64,000 nucleotides of DNA from Pelagibacteraceae bacterium (GCA_018402735.1 JAGYIF010000001.1:124001-188000); one strand, 5' to 3'; counted from the stretch's first letter, positions 10,447-21,614 are shown. Notes: a model not told the origin generated them from the sequence alone. Made by a program: numbers and translations.

Positions 10447-11790
10447 ATGATTAAAAAGATATTAATTGCCAATAGAGGTGAGGTGGCAGTAAGAATAATT
10501 AGAGCTTGCAAAGAATTAGATATAAAAACAGTTGCTGTACATTCTAATGTTGATCAGGAAGCTATGCACGTTCAGCTAGCCGACGAGAGTATTTGCATAG
10601 GACCACACAAAGCTCAGGATAGTTATTTAAATATCCCTTCGCTAATTTCAGCTTTTGAAATATCTGGCTCTGATGCAATTCACCCTGGTTATGGATTTTT
10701 ATCAGAAAACTATATTTTTGTTAAAATTTTAGAAGATCATAAAATAAAATTTATTGGACCAAGTTCTGAACTGATAAGGAAAATGGGAGACAAAATTGAA
10801 GCAAAAAAAATAGCAAAAGAATTAGGCTTACCTACTATTCAGGGATCTGAAAAAGGAGTTTCTGAAATTGAAGATGCAAAAAAAATAGCAGGTGAAATTG
10901 GTTACCCTGTTTTAATTAAAGCAGCTGGAGGTGGTGGTGGAAAAGGTATGAAAATTGTTGATAAAGAAGATGATCTTTTAAAAAACCTTCAGATGGCTAA
11001 AAATGAAGCAAAAAAATTTTTTGGGAACGATGAAGTATTTATTGAAAAATATTTTAAAAATCCAAGACATATTGAAGTTCAGATACTTTCAGATGGAAAA
11101 AATAATACAGTGCATTTAGGAGAAAGAGATTGCACAATACAAAGAAGACATCAAAAAGTAATAGAAGAGTCCCCTAGTCCGGTTTTAAATGAAGAACAAA
11201 GACAATATTTACTATCAACATGCGTGAATAGCATTTCAAAACTTGGTTACGAAGGAGCCGGAACTCTAGAGTTTATTTATCAGGATGGAGAATTTTTCTT
11301 TTTAGAAATGAATACAAGATTGCAAGTCGAGCATCCAGTCACTGAAGCTATTACGGGGATAGATATAGTTAAAAGACAAATTGAAATTGCTTCAACAGGA
11401 AAGTTAGATTTAAAGCAAGAAGACATTAAGTTTACTGGACATGCAATAGAATGTAGAATTAATGCTGAAAACTACCTCAAAAATTTTCAACCAAGCTCAG
11501 GAACAGTTAATATTTATCACCAACCCTCAGGTCCCGGAACGAGAGTGGATGGCTGTATTTTTCAAGGTTCTAGAGTTCAGCCATATTATGATAGTTTGAT
11601 AGCGAAATTGATCTGTTATGGTAAAGACAGAAATTCTGCAGTAACCAGACTAAAGCGAGCACTAGATGAATTTGTGATCACTGGTGTTGATACTACGATC
11701 GGTCTACATAAAAAAATTCTTAGACATGATGATTTTTTAAATTCTAATTATGATACAAATTGGCTAGCTAAATCTAATATTTTAAATTAG
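10447..11790 (+). CDS. accC: Biotin carboxylase subunit of acetyl-CoA carboxylase
   Basis: ATP-grasp GGGGKGMK, EMNTRLQVEHPVTE. Confidence 0.98.
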   Translation: MIKKILIANRGEVAVRIIRACKELDIKTVAVHSNVDQEAMHVQLADESICIGPHKAQDSYLNIPSLISAFEISGSDAIHPGYGFLSENYIFVKILEDHKIKFIGPSSELIRKMGDKIEAKKIAKELGLPTIQGSEKGVSEIEDAKKIAGEIGYPVLIKAAGGGGGKGMKIVDKEDDLLKNLQMAKNEAKKFFGNDEVFIEKYFKNPRHIEVQILSDGKNNTVHLGERDCTIQRRHQKVIEESPSPVLNEEQRQYLLSTCVNSISKLGYEGAGTLEFIYQDGEFFFLEMNTRLQVEHPVTEAITGIDIVKRQIEIASTGKLDLKQEDIKFTGHAIECRINAENYLKNFQPSSGTVNIYHQPSGPGTRVDGCIFQGSRVQPYYDSLIAKLICYGKDRNSAVTRLKRALDEFVITGVDTTIGLHKKILRHDDFLNSNYDTNWLAKSNILN

Positions 11791-12179
11791 TAGCAGCTTT
11801 CAACCCATATATCGTAATTTGGATGCTCAAATGAATTTATTGAAGGATGCTTTGAAAACATCCACCCATTGAAAATAAATACTTTGTCTTTATTTTGTAT
11901 TTGCGTTGAAGAATCTTGAACTTGCAAATAAGCCATAAGTTCTAGAGTCCCTTTACTATTATCAAGGACGCACCTTTTAACTAAAATTTCTAAAGAAGGT
12001 ACTTTGTAAGATGTGTCAATTTTAATTAAATGACTAGTTTTTTTTGAAGTAATTTTATCCAAAATCACAACATTTGCATAATTTTTATTAGTGTTAAAAA
12101 TCAATATATTCTCTTGCACTGCTAAAAGCTTCGATGGCAAAAGTAAAAAAAGAAGAAAAACTAAGACTCTGGATTCCAT
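11787..12179 (-). CDS. DUF2155-like periplasmic protein
   Basis: Signal peptide; C-terminal GWMFSKHPSINSFEHPNYDIWVESC typical of DUF2155; adjacent NDUFA12 gene. Confidence 0.8.
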   Translation of the reverse strand: MESRVLVFLLFLLLPSKLLAVQENILIFNTNKNYANVVILDKITSKKTSHLIKIDTSYKVPSLEILVKRCVLDNSKGTLELMAYLQVQDSSTQIQNKDKVFIFNGWMFSKHPSINSFEHPNYDIWVESCY

Positions 12180-12538
12180 TTTTTATAGCCCTTATCTTTA
12201 GATTTTAAATTTTTTGAAGGATTGTGGGCTAATTTAGATCCTGTATAGTTTTCGTGATGGTTTTTAATCCAGTCATGATTAGTGAATTTTATTTGATCTG
12301 GTGTCGTAATTGAAGTTTTATGAATCCAGAGGTGCCATTCCGGAGGGATACGAGAAGACTCAACTTCACCGTTGTAAATGACCCATCTTTTAGAATCATC
12401 TGAATTTTTATAATACTTATTTCCAAACTGGTCGATTCCAACCATTTTTCCGAAAAAACTAGTAAATAAAAAAGTACCTAGAGTTTGAGTATTCCACCAA
12501 GTAAAAATTGATTTTAAAAAATTTATAAACATATTCAA
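12161..12538 (-). CDS. NADH:ubiquinone oxidoreductase NDUFA12-like subunit
   Basis: TLGTFLFTSFFGKMVGIDQFGNKYY...RWVIYNG...PPEWHLWIH. Confidence 0.9.
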   Translation of the reverse strand: MNMFINFLKSIFTWWNTQTLGTFLFTSFFGKMVGIDQFGNKYYKNSDDSKRWVIYNGEVESSRIPPEWHLWIHKTSITTPDQIKFTNHDWIKNHHENYTGSKLAHNPSKNLKSKDKGYKKWNPES

Positions 12539-12625
12539 GCTTGAGTTGTCTTTTATTTATTAGACTTATCTTTGAATGTAAATTAAAACATTAAAAATTC
12601 AATTTGATTCTTATTTAAGATTATT

Positions 12626-13474
12626 ATGAGCAAATACCTAGCTGAAAGTTTTTACACCTGTTTATTCAAGATTACTCACCAACTAGATGAAGTTACAAAC
12701 CAAAGTCTAAAAGACCTCGAAACAAGAAAAGATGGGAAATTTGATCTTATAGATATAAAGTTTAATAAACGAAAAACTAGAGCCATATCTGATTTAAAAA
12801 ATGAGCTTGGAAGTAAAAAACAAAATACTTCGGAAAAAGAAGAAATATTACAAGAATTAATTCAGTCTTCTACAAAAGTTGCTGAGCAAAATAATATTAA
12901 AGAAAACACTTCTTTAAGAGATTCAAAATTTTATTCTGGCAGAAAAAAAATGCCTGATAGAAGAAAGGGCTATATCCAAAAAGCTACTATTGGTGATCAC
13001 AAAGTATATCTTCACATTGGAGAGTACGATGATGGTAAAGTTGGTGAAATTTTTATTGATACAAATAAAGAAGGTGAATTAGTTAAAGCTCTTATGAACA
13101 ATTTTGCAATTGCCATATCACTAGGGTTGCAATATGGAGTTCCTCTTGAAGAGTTTGTGGATGCTTTTATCGAAACAAAATTTGAACCTTCAGGAAAAAT
13201 TTCTGGAAATGATAGAATCCTCAGTGCTTCTTCTATATTAGATTATATTTTTAGAGAGTTGGCTATTTCTTACCTAAATAGAGAAGATTTAGCTCATACC
13301 CCTTCAATTAAAAGAGCTGGACAAGAGTCTGTCGCAGAAAATCTAGAGCAAAGTCAATTTTTAGACGTTTTAAAAAATATAACAAGTAAGGGATTTGTAA
13401 GAAATCAATATAAAGAAAAGCTTATCGATCTAACAAATGTTCGATTGAATATTAAAAGCAAAAATGCAGTTTAA
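12626..13474 (+). CDS. Stand-alone protein homologous to the C-terminal region of B12-dependent (class II) ribonucleotide reductase NrdJ
   Basis: [37 protein letters not shown]...[33 protein letters not shown]...[14 protein letters not shown]; no catalytic RNR core. Confidence 0.8.
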   Translation: MSKYLAESFYTCLFKITHQLDEVTNQSLKDLETRKDGKFDLIDIKFNKRKTRAISDLKNELGSKKQNTSEKEEILQELIQSSTKVAEQNNIKENTSLRDSKFYSGRKKMPDRRKGYIQKATIGDHKVYLHIGEYDDGKVGEIFIDTNKEGELVKALMNNFAIAISLGLQYGVPLEEFVDAFIETKFEPSGKISGNDRILSASSILDYIFRELAISYLNREDLAHTPSIKRAGQESVAENLEQSQFLDVLKNITSKGFVRNQYKEKLIDLTNVRLNIKSKNAV

Positions 13475-13478
13475 TACT

Positions 13479-15260
13479 TTATTTAACTAATTTTAAATTT
13501 AATTCTTTCAACTGTTTGTCGGAAACTTCACTAGGTGCATTCATCATCAAATCTTGAGCGCTTTGATTCAATGGAAACATTGTCACTTCTCTAATATTTT
13601 TTTCATTTGCTAACAACATTACTATTCTATCGATTCCTGGAGCTATTCCGCCATGAGGGGGAGCTCCATATGATAATGCATTAATCATTCCACTAAATTT
13701 ATCATCTACATGGTCTTTTGAATAACCTGCTATTGCGAATAATTTATACATTAATTCGGGTACATGGTTTCTTATTGCTCCAGAGGATAACTCAATTCCA
13801 TTACAAACTATGTCATACTGATAAGCTTTAATATTTAAAGGGTTGTTAAAATCAATATCTTCCAATTTTCCTTGGGGCATTGAGAATGGATTATGACTAA
13901 ACTCAATTTTTTTAGTAAGTGCATCGATTTGAAACATGGGGTAGTCGACCACCCAGCAAAATGCAAAAATATTTTCATCAATAAGATTAAGTTCTTTTCC
14001 AATTTTATCTCTAGCCAGAGCAGCGAGTTTCTCAACTTCAGATTTAATACCGCAAGCAAAAAAGACACTATCACCAACTTCAACTTCGCAATTATTTATT
14101 AATTGTTTTAAAGCAACTTCTGAGAATAGTTTTCCAACGGGTCCTCTGGCTGAAATAATGTTATTATTTTTTTCAATAGTTAAATATGCCAAACCAGAAG
14201 CACCCTGCTCTTTAGCCCATTTATCAATATTATCAAAAAAACTTCTAGGTTTGTCAATTGTGTTTTTCGTTTTAATAGCTCTAACAATGGATCCTGATTT
14301 AATTAATTTTTTAAAAATATCAAATTTAACTTCATCACTTAAAAACAAATCAGTTGCATCAAAAATTAACAGAGGGTTTCTAAGGTCTGGCTTATCGCTA
14401 CCATATTTAAGTAATGCATCATCGTAGGTAATTCTTGGAAAAGTTTTGTTTAGGATTTTTTTATTAGAAAATTTTGAAAAAACATCTACCATTAATTTCT
14501 CTAAAATTATAAAAATATCATTTTGTTCTACAAAAGACATTTCAATATCAAGTTGATAAAACTCTCCTGGACTTCTATCAGCTCTAGCATCCTCGTCTCT
14601 AAAACAAGGAGCTATTTGAAAATACTTATCAAAACCAGCCATCATAATTAATTGTTTGAATTGCTGTGGTGCTTGAGGTAGTGCGTAAAATTTTCCAGGA
14701 TTTAATCTACTTGGTACTAAAAAATCTCTAGCACCTTCTGGGCTAGAAGCCGTTAAAATTGGCGTTTGAAATTCAAGAAATCCCTGCTCTCTCATCAAGT
14801 CACGTATAAAAGAAATTACTTTGGATCTTAGAATAATATTTTGGTGAATTTTTTTTCTTCTTAAATCTAAAAACCTATATTTTAATCTAATATCTTCAGA
14901 ATATTCCTGATCACTAAATACAGGCATTGGTAGCTCGTTGCATGCTCCTAGTATATCAACATTGTTGATTACAACTTCAATTTCTCCTGTTGTTAATTCC
15001 AAATTGATTGCGTCAGAAGAGCGTTTAACACAATCGCCAGTAATTCTTACAACCGTTTCTAATCTAAGTTTTTCCAATACTTCGAAAGATGTATTATCCT
15101 TTTGAACCACGCATTGTGTAATGCCGTAATTATCCCTTAAATCAATAAATAATAAATTACCGTGATCTCTTTTTTTATGAATCCAACCAGATAAAACTAC
15201 TTTTTCATCATTATTTTGAGCTGCGAGCTCATTGCAATTGTGTGTTCTGTAAATATTCAT
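13479..15260 (-). CDS. aspS: Aspartyl-tRNA synthetase
   Basis: OB-fold N-terminus, FLEFQTPILTASSPEGARDFLVPSR, class II motif 3 GIAPGIDRIVML. Confidence 0.98.
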   Translation of the reverse strand: MNIYRTHNCNELAAQNNDEKVVLSGWIHKKRDHGNLLFIDLRDNYGITQCVVQKDNTSFEVLEKLRLETVVRITGDCVKRSSDAINLELTTGEIEVVINNVDILGACNELPMPVFSDQEYSEDIRLKYRFLDLRRKKIHQNIILRSKVISFIRDLMREQGFLEFQTPILTASSPEGARDFLVPSRLNPGKFYALPQAPQQFKQLIMMAGFDKYFQIAPCFRDEDARADRSPGEFYQLDIEMSFVEQNDIFIILEKLMVDVFSKFSNKKILNKTFPRITYDDALLKYGSDKPDLRNPLLIFDATDLFLSDEVKFDIFKKLIKSGSIVRAIKTKNTIDKPRSFFDNIDKWAKEQGASGLAYLTIEKNNNIISARGPVGKLFSEVALKQLINNCEVEVGDSVFFACGIKSEVEKLAALARDKIGKELNLIDENIFAFCWVVDYPMFQIDALTKKIEFSHNPFSMPQGKLEDIDFNNPLNIKAYQYDIVCNGIELSSGAIRNHVPELMYKLFAIAGYSKDHVDDKFSGMINALSYGAPPHGGIAPGIDRIVMLLANEKNIREVTMFPLNQSAQDLMMNAPSEVSDKQLKELNLKLVK

Positions 15261-15319
15261 TATGTACTTCCGAAAATTAAATACATTTAATAAATAAAAA
15301 TAACAATAAATTAAAAATA

Positions 15320-16381
15320 GTGATTATAAAGACAAACGAAAATCTTGAAAATTTTTGCAAATTGTGGGCAAAAAAGAAAATTTTATTTATCGATACAGAA
15401 TTTGACAGAAGAAATACTTACTATTCAAAATTATCTTATGTGACAATACATGATGGCAATAAATTTTGGATAATAGATGCATTATCAGGAATTGACATAA
15501 AAATTTTAACAAAAATAATTACAAACAAAAAAATATTAAAAGTAATTCACGGGTCACAGCAAGATTTGGAAATATTTAAAAATCTAAAGATGGATGCATA
15601 TCCATTATTTGATACTCAAATAGCAGCTCAATTTTGTGGTTATGAGCAACCTATTTCATATGCAAATACAGTTCTTAAAATTTATAAAATCATCATTGAT
15701 AAAAAATTACAAAATATTGACTGGCTAAAAAGACCTGTAACAAAAAAAGTTATAGAATATTTAAAAAATGATGTCAGATATTTACCAGGAATCTATCGTC
15801 ATTTTAATAAAATTTTAAAAGTAAATCAAAATTTGCTATTTTTTAACGAAGAGATGAAATCTCTTAATACATCGAATAAAATTATTAGCAGTAGTGGAAT
15901 AAGAAAAAAAATAAATAACGAAACTATACACAATAAAAAATTTCAAAATTTACTTACTATAAGAGATGATATTGCGCGGAAAAAAAATCTTCCTAAAAAT
16001 TGGATTTTTAAGGACGAACTAATATCAAATATTATAAAAAAAAAGGAATATAATTGTATTAAAAATAATAAAAACTTAACTGAATTAGAAAAAAAAGTTT
16101 TAATAAAAAATTTTCAACAAATTAAAATAATAAAAGAAAAAAAAACTATCATTAATGAAAATATTATTAGATTGATCAATGTAATAAAGTCCGAAATTTC
16201 TGTAAAAAGATCTATTTCTGAACAGCTAATTTCAAATAAAAATGACATCAAAATGTACTTGGAGAATAATATTAAGAAGAAAAGTGTTTGGAGAGAAAAA
16301 ATATTTTATAAAATTACTGACAAATTAATTAATAATAAAATATCAATATCAATAAGCAAGAATAATTTAATAATTAACTAG
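15320..16381 (+). CDS. rnd: Ribonuclease D
   Basis: DEDD exonuclease motifs (FIDTEFDR, VIHGSQQDLEIF, YLKNDVRYLPGIY). Confidence 0.9.
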   Translation: MIIKTNENLENFCKLWAKKKILFIDTEFDRRNTYYSKLSYVTIHDGNKFWIIDALSGIDIKILTKIITNKKILKVIHGSQQDLEIFKNLKMDAYPLFDTQIAAQFCGYEQPISYANTVLKIYKIIIDKKLQNIDWLKRPVTKKVIEYLKNDVRYLPGIYRHFNKILKVNQNLLFFNEEMKSLNTSNKIISSSGIRKKINNETIHNKKFQNLLTIRDDIARKKNLPKNWIFKDELISNIIKKKEYNCIKNNKNLTELEKKVLIKNFQQIKIIKEKKTIINENIIRLINVIKSEISVKRSISEQLISNKNDIKMYLENNIKKKSVWREKIFYKITDKLINNKISISISKNNLIIN

Positions 16382-17037
16382 TTTGACAAAACTTTATTAA
16401 TTAATTTCATATCAATTTTTTTTTTATTTACTAAACTTTCTTTATCTATTTTAATAACAAATTTATTTATAGATTCATAACTTCTTTCTATTCTATTAAT
16501 AATATAATTTAATAATTCCTTTTTTATAACAATTTGTCTTGATGAGAGTTCTTTTAATAATATTGAATAAAGTAAATTATCAGAAGGATTGGAAATTTTA
16601 ATATTTAAAATTGATTTAAATCTTGAAGATAAATCTTTTAAATCAAATTTAATATTGGAAGTGTCTTGAATTGAGGAAAATACTAAATATTTATTATTTA
16701 TTTTAAAATCATTATATATTAGAAAAACTAACTCTTCATTAACATGTTGATCAATATCTTCGATTATTAATTTTTTTTGGGAAATAATAGTCTCAATTTT
16801 ATCTTTTGATATATCTTTCGATACAATTTTAAGAAATGAGTTTTTTTTTGCAAAAATGTTTAGCAGAAAGGTTTTTCCAGATTTTTTTGGCCCATTTACA
16901 TTAACAATACTACTATCCCATGAGGGCCATTTAAATAAATACTCATAAATTTGCTGATTACTTTGAGATATACAAAAATCGTCTTCAAAATAATGCTCTT
17001 CTATACTTAAGTCAAAAATTTGTTGTTCATTCATCAA
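16378..17037 (-). CDS. DnaA-like AAA+ protein (Hda-type)
   Basis: NGPKKSGKTFLLNIF Walker A-like, IEDIDQ Walker B; 219 aa; adjacent DUF2066 and purM. Confidence 0.75.
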   Translation of the reverse strand: MMNEQQIFDLSIEEHYFEDDFCISQSNQQIYEYLFKWPSWDSSIVNVNGPKKSGKTFLLNIFAKKNSFLKIVSKDISKDKIETIISQKKLIIEDIDQHVNEELVFLIYNDFKINNKYLVFSSIQDTSNIKFDLKDLSSRFKSILNIKISNPSDNLLYSILLKELSSRQIVIKKELLNYIINRIERSYESINKFVIKIDKESLVNKKKIDMKLINKVLSN

Positions 17038-18103
17038 TAGTAATAACCCAAGTATTAAAACTTTCTTTTAAAGTGATATTTTGTTCTTTTAAATTTCTCT
17101 GGAGACTATCGATTGTCCCAATAAAATATATTTTTCCTTTGTGCATATTAGAAGAAATTTCTAAATTTTTGATTTCTTTAATCGAATTCGTGCTCGCTAG
17201 TGTATTTCTTAGTTTGTTTAAATTTTTTAAATTTTTATTTGCAAAAACAAATTCTAATGACAGAGAGGATCCTGAAAATATAGTATTTTTATTTTTCCAG
17301 GTATTTTCTACAGAATTTTTTATTTCATCTATAATTTCTACCAAAATTTTCTCTGAATTATCACTAGGAATTTTTTTACTAAATTTTTTAAAATAATGAG
17401 TATTTTCTAAATTTAATTTATAAGCTATATTTTCATTTTCAGAATCTAAATTTATTAAAACAACTAAAGAATTATTCAAACCATATTTTTTCAAAACTTT
17501 TGATATATCAATTGAATTTATTTCTACAGTCAGTGTAACATTTTTTTGATCAGTCAAGTCTCCTTCAGGTAACATAAATTCAACTAAATAATTTTGCACT
17601 AGGGAATTATTCCAATTATTAATAAAAAAATTATCATTCCAAAGATTCACAGAATTTTGTGATTTTATCACTGGAAAAGTTAAAATGGGACGACTAATAG
17701 ACTCTGTATAAATTATACCTTTTTGATTAAAAAAACTTTTAACTTTCCTGTCATCAAAAAAAATTGAAAAAATCATTTGGTAACTACTTGAAATCATTCT
17801 CTCATCTACAATGCTTACATTGCTGACCATCTCTGCAATCTTACCTGATTCGATGTTTTTGATCTTCCAAAACTCTTGTTCAACCATTATTCTTTTGCTT
17901 AACTTCTCAAACGAAGTAACGATTGCTTTATTAATTAAATCTTCTCTAAAATCTTTAGAACTATTAAATTTTTGTTGAATAATTACATTTTCAACTCTGA
18001 AAACATCGCTATAAGAGTATGTTGATACGTTAAAAAATAATAAGAAAAGAGTAACTTTTTTTATTTTTTTACTATATTCGTTTAAATAAAACTTTGTAAC
18101 CAT
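17027..18103 (-). CDS. DUF2066-like exported protein
   Basis: Signal peptide; position between hda-like gene and purM; ATG at 18103 preferred over the ORF-track start. Confidence 0.65.
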   Translation of the reverse strand: MVTKFYLNEYSKKIKKVTLFLLFFNVSTYSYSDVFRVENVIIQQKFNSSKDFREDLINKAIVTSFEKLSKRIMVEQEFWKIKNIESGKIAEMVSNVSIVDERMISSSYQMIFSIFFDDRKVKSFFNQKGIIYTESISRPILTFPVIKSQNSVNLWNDNFFINNWNNSLVQNYLVEFMLPEGDLTDQKNVTLTVEINSIDISKVLKKYGLNNSLVVLINLDSENENIAYKLNLENTHYFKKFSKKIPSDNSEKILVEIIDEIKNSVENTWKNKNTIFSGSSLSLEFVFANKNLKNLNKLRNTLASTNSIKEIKNLEISSNMHKGKIYFIGTIDSLQRNLKEQNITLKESFNTWVITIDE

Positions 18104-18111
18104 ATTTCTAA

Positions 18112-19158
18112 GTGCCAAAAAAAAAATTTACTTATAAAAAAAGTGGCGTAGACATAACTACCACAAATAATCTTGTAAAATATATTTCTAATTTATCAAA
18201 TAAAACTAAAATAAAAGGTAGCAAAGTTAAATCTTTTAGAAATATTGGTGGTTTTGGGTCTTTATTTGATTTATCACAATACAAAATCAAAAATCCAGTT
18301 CTCGTATCTTCCACGGATGGTGTGGGAACTAAACTTGAATTGGCTAATACAATGAACAAATTCCAAACAATAGGGATAGATTTGGTCGCTATGTGCGTTA
18401 ATGACTTGGTAGTTCAGGGAGCAAAACCTTTGTTTTTTTTAGATTATATAGCAATTGGTAAAGTAATACCTTCAAAATACAAAGATATACTAAAAGGCAT
18501 CGCAAAAGGTTGCGAAATAGCAAAATGTTATTTAGCTGGAGGTGAGACTGCTGAAATGCCTGGTGTCTATACAAAGGAAGGATTTGATCTTGCTGGATTT
18601 TCTGTTGGTGTAGTTGATAAAAATAAAATTTTAAGTGGACAGAAAATAAAAAAAGGAGATGTTATTATTTCTATTCCTTCCTCTGGGATTCACTCAAATG
18701 GATTTTCTTTAGTTAGAAAAATTCTAAAAGAAAAAAAAATTGCTTATAATAAAAAAAATAAAGAAATTTATAATACTCTTATAACTCCTACTAAGATATA
18801 TGTGCAAGAAATTAATAAACTTATCAAAAAAAATCTTATAAATGGTTGTTGCAATATTACAGGGGGTGGTCTTATAGAAAATATCCCAAGAGTATTGCCA
18901 AAACAAGTAACTGCAAAAATAGACCTAAATAAAATAAAAATACTAAATATCTTTAAATGGATCAGCAAAAATGGTGTTGATGACTACGAAATGCTAAGAA
19001 CGTTTAATTGCGGTGTAGGGTTTGTTCTTTTTGCTAAAAAACAAAATGTTACAAAAATTTCTAAGATATTTTCTTCTAAGTTTAAACCATATATTATTGG
19101 TGAAGTTGTAAACAAAGGTTCGTCCAAAATTGAATTTATAGGAAATGCTAATTTTTAA
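18112..19158 (+). CDS. purM: Phosphoribosylformylglycinamidine cyclo-ligase (GTG start)
   Basis: FTYKKSGVDI, STDGVGTKLELA, GGETAEMPGVY, GGGLIENIPRVLP. Confidence 0.97.
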   Translation: MPKKKFTYKKSGVDITTTNNLVKYISNLSNKTKIKGSKVKSFRNIGGFGSLFDLSQYKIKNPVLVSSTDGVGTKLELANTMNKFQTIGIDLVAMCVNDLVVQGAKPLFFLDYIAIGKVIPSKYKDILKGIAKGCEIAKCYLAGGETAEMPGVYTKEGFDLAGFSVGVVDKNKILSGQKIKKGDVIISIPSSGIHSNGFSLVRKILKEKKIAYNKKNKEIYNTLITPTKIYVQEINKLIKKNLINGCCNITGGGLIENIPRVLPKQVTAKIDLNKIKILNIFKWISKNGVDDYEMLRTFNCGVGFVLFAKKQNVTKISKIFSSKFKPYIIGEVVNKGSSKIEFIGNANF

Positions 19159-19705
19159 AAAAAAGGTAGCAGTGTTTATTTCTGGGAGGGGTTCTAACTT
19201 AAAAAATCTTCATAAATTTTCAACTACATTAAAATCCAAGTTTGTTATTAGTTTAGTTATTTCAAACAAAAAAAATGCAAAGGGTATTTTGTTTTCAAAA
19301 AAAAAAAAAATTAAAACAATTTGTATTGAAAAAAAAATGAGCGCTTTTGAAAAAATGGCTTTACTTGAAATTTCAAGACACAAAATTGATATTTTGTGTC
19401 TTGCTGGATTCATGAAAATTCTAAGCAAAGAATTTATAAAAAACATAAACGTTCCTGTTATTAATATACACCCGTCTCTGCTACCTAAATTTAAAGGGTT
19501 AAATACTCATGAAAGAGCTATAAACAAAAAAGAAAAGTTTTCTGGTTGTACAGTACATTTTGTAACACCAAAATTAGATAGTGGAAAAATTATTTTACAA
19601 AAAAAAGTAAAAATTACTAAAAATGAAACTCCAAAAAGTTTATCAAGAAAAGTTTTACGAGCTGAGCATCTAATCTACCCATTAGCTCTGAATAAGATTT
19701 GTTAA
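19145..19705 (+). CDS. purN: Phosphoribosylglycinamide formyltransferase
   Basis: [47 protein letters not shown]. Confidence 0.97.
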   Translation: MLIFKKKVAVFISGRGSNLKNLHKFSTTLKSKFVISLVISNKKNAKGILFSKKKKIKTICIEKKMSAFEKMALLEISRHKIDILCLAGFMKILSKEFIKNINVPVINIHPSLLPKFKGLNTHERAINKKEKFSGCTVHFVTPKLDSGKIILQKKVKITKNETPKSLSRKVLRAEHLIYPLALNKIC

Positions 19706-20106
19706 TCTTTATTAAAAAAAAGTTCTATTTCTCTTTTTGCACTTTCCAGCGAATCTGATCCGTGCACAGAATTTTTATCTATCGAAATCGCATATAATTT
19801 TCTTATTGTGCCCTCTTTAGCTTCAGCTGGATTTGTGGCACCCATTAATTCTCTATTTTTTGCAATTGCGTCCTTACCCTCTAAAACTATGGCAACCAAT
19901 GGTCCAGAGCTTATAAAAGTACATAGATCCTTAAAAAATGGTCTTGCAGAATGCATTTCGTAAAATTTTTCTGCTAATTTAATATCTATATGAATTTTTT
20001 TTATTTTTTTTATAACTAAATTATTTTCTTCAAAAATATTAACTATTTTACCAATTAAATTTCTTTCAACAGCATCTGGTTTTATTAATGATAAAGTTTG
20101 TTCCAT
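19702..20106 (-). CDS. ndk: Nucleoside diphosphate kinase
   Basis: [25 protein letters not shown]. Confidence 0.98.
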   Translation of the reverse strand: MEQTLSLIKPDAVERNLIGKIVNIFEENNLVIKKIKKIHIDIKLAEKFYEMHSARPFFKDLCTFISSGPLVAIVLEGKDAIAKNRELMGATNPAEAKEGTIRKLYAISIDKNSVHGSDSLESAKREIELFFNKD

Positions 20107-20108
20107 AT

Positions 20109-21578
20109 TTATTTCTCGTAATGCTCCTCTACTAGTCTGTTTAATAATTTAACGCCATAACCTGTTGCGCCTTCTGGGATCACTTCAGTATCTTTTTTTG
20201 TCCATGCCATACCAGCTATATCAAGATGAGCCCACGGCGTTTTATTTCTAATAAAGCGTTGCAAGAATTGTGCAGCTGTTATTGATCCTGCGCCACCTGA
20301 GTAATTAATATTTTGCAAATCTGCTATTTTTGAATCCATTAACTTATCGTAATTTTTGTGCAAAGGAAATCTCCAAGCTTTTTCATTATCTTTAAGACTT
20401 GTTTCGTGAATTTGTTTAGCAAGATTGTCATCATTAGAAAATAAACCTGCATATTCATTTCCTAAAGAAACAACGATTGCTCCAGTTAACGTGGCCAGGT
20501 TAATAATAAACTTGGGTTTAAATCTATCTTCCGTATAAGCAATCGCATCAGCCAAAACTAACCTACCTTCAGCGTCTGTGTTTAAAACTTCTATTGATTG
20601 ACCTGAATAGCTAATTACAACATCTCCTGGTCTTTGTGCATTACCATCCGCCATATTTTCCACTAACCCAACAACACCGACTGCATTCACTTTTGCTTTT
20701 CTAAGAGCCAAAACTTTCATTAATCCAGTTACTGTACCAGCTCCTCCCATGTCATACTTCATATCTTCCATATGACTAGCTGGTTTTAATGAAATACCTC
20801 CTGTATCAAAACAGACACCCTTTCCAACAAATGCCAAAGGTTTTTCTTTTGAAGACTTATTTCCATTCCATTTCATTATGGCAATATAAGATTCATTTGA
20901 GCTGCCTTGTCCAACTCCTAGTATCGCATTCATACCAAGAGATTTCATTTTTTTTTCATTTAAAATTTCTACTGAGATACCAATTTTTTTTAACTTAAAA
21001 ATTTCATCCACAAATTTTTTAGGATTTAAAATATTAGCAGGTAAGGTAACTAAATTTCTTGTTTCTTCTATTCCAGAATAAATATTTTTTGCATGATTAA
21101 ATGATTTATGAAGATTTGCTTTATCAGATGATAATATTGATAAAAATTGCAAAATATTTTTTTGATTATCTTTTTTTAATTTATAATTTTTAAAATTATA
21201 ACTCCTAGACAGTAAACCAAGTAAAAAATTTGAGAAAAATTTATATTTATTATTCTTAATACTTAAATCAGTATCAAACAGTATATTTGCGCTCTTAAAT
21301 TTTGAAATTTCGGCATACACCAAGCCTCCTGCTTTTTGATAATCGTATTCTTTTAAATCATCTTTAATTTTATAAATAACAATTTTGTGTTTTTTGTTGT
21401 TCTCAAGCAAATCTAATTTTAAAAGATTAGATTTATCAAAATCATTTTTAAACAAATTAATCTGTTTTAATTCATTTTTCGAAAAAAAATTTAGTTGATT
21501 TTTAAATTTAAAATTATTATCAACAAAAATAACTGAAATCTCAGCTTTTTTATTTAAATTGTGTGAAGTATTAAACAT
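20109..21578 (-). CDS. pepA: Leucyl aminopeptidase
   Basis: M17 signature [30 protein letters not shown]. Confidence 0.97.
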   Translation of the reverse strand: MFNTSHNLNKKAEISVIFVDNNFKFKNQLNFFSKNELKQINLFKNDFDKSNLLKLDLLENNKKHKIVIYKIKDDLKEYDYQKAGGLVYAEISKFKSANILFDTDLSIKNNKYKFFSNFLLGLLSRSYNFKNYKLKKDNQKNILQFLSILSSDKANLHKSFNHAKNIYSGIEETRNLVTLPANILNPKKFVDEIFKLKKIGISVEILNEKKMKSLGMNAILGVGQGSSNESYIAIMKWNGNKSSKEKPLAFVGKGVCFDTGGISLKPASHMEDMKYDMGGAGTVTGLMKVLALRKAKVNAVGVVGLVENMADGNAQRPGDVVISYSGQSIEVLNTDAEGRLVLADAIAYTEDRFKPKFIINLATLTGAIVVSLGNEYAGLFSNDDNLAKQIHETSLKDNEKAWRFPLHKNYDKLMDSKIADLQNINYSGGAGSITAAQFLQRFIRNKTPWAHLDIAGMAWTKKDTEVIPEGATGYGVKLLNRLVEEHYEK

Positions 21579-21614
21579 ATGTAATAGTAAACGTGATCAC
21601 TAAATACACAATTT

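Noticed and set aside
13835-14083. 82-aa minus-strand ORF inside aspS
   Set aside because: Alternative frame of aspS with no supporting features.
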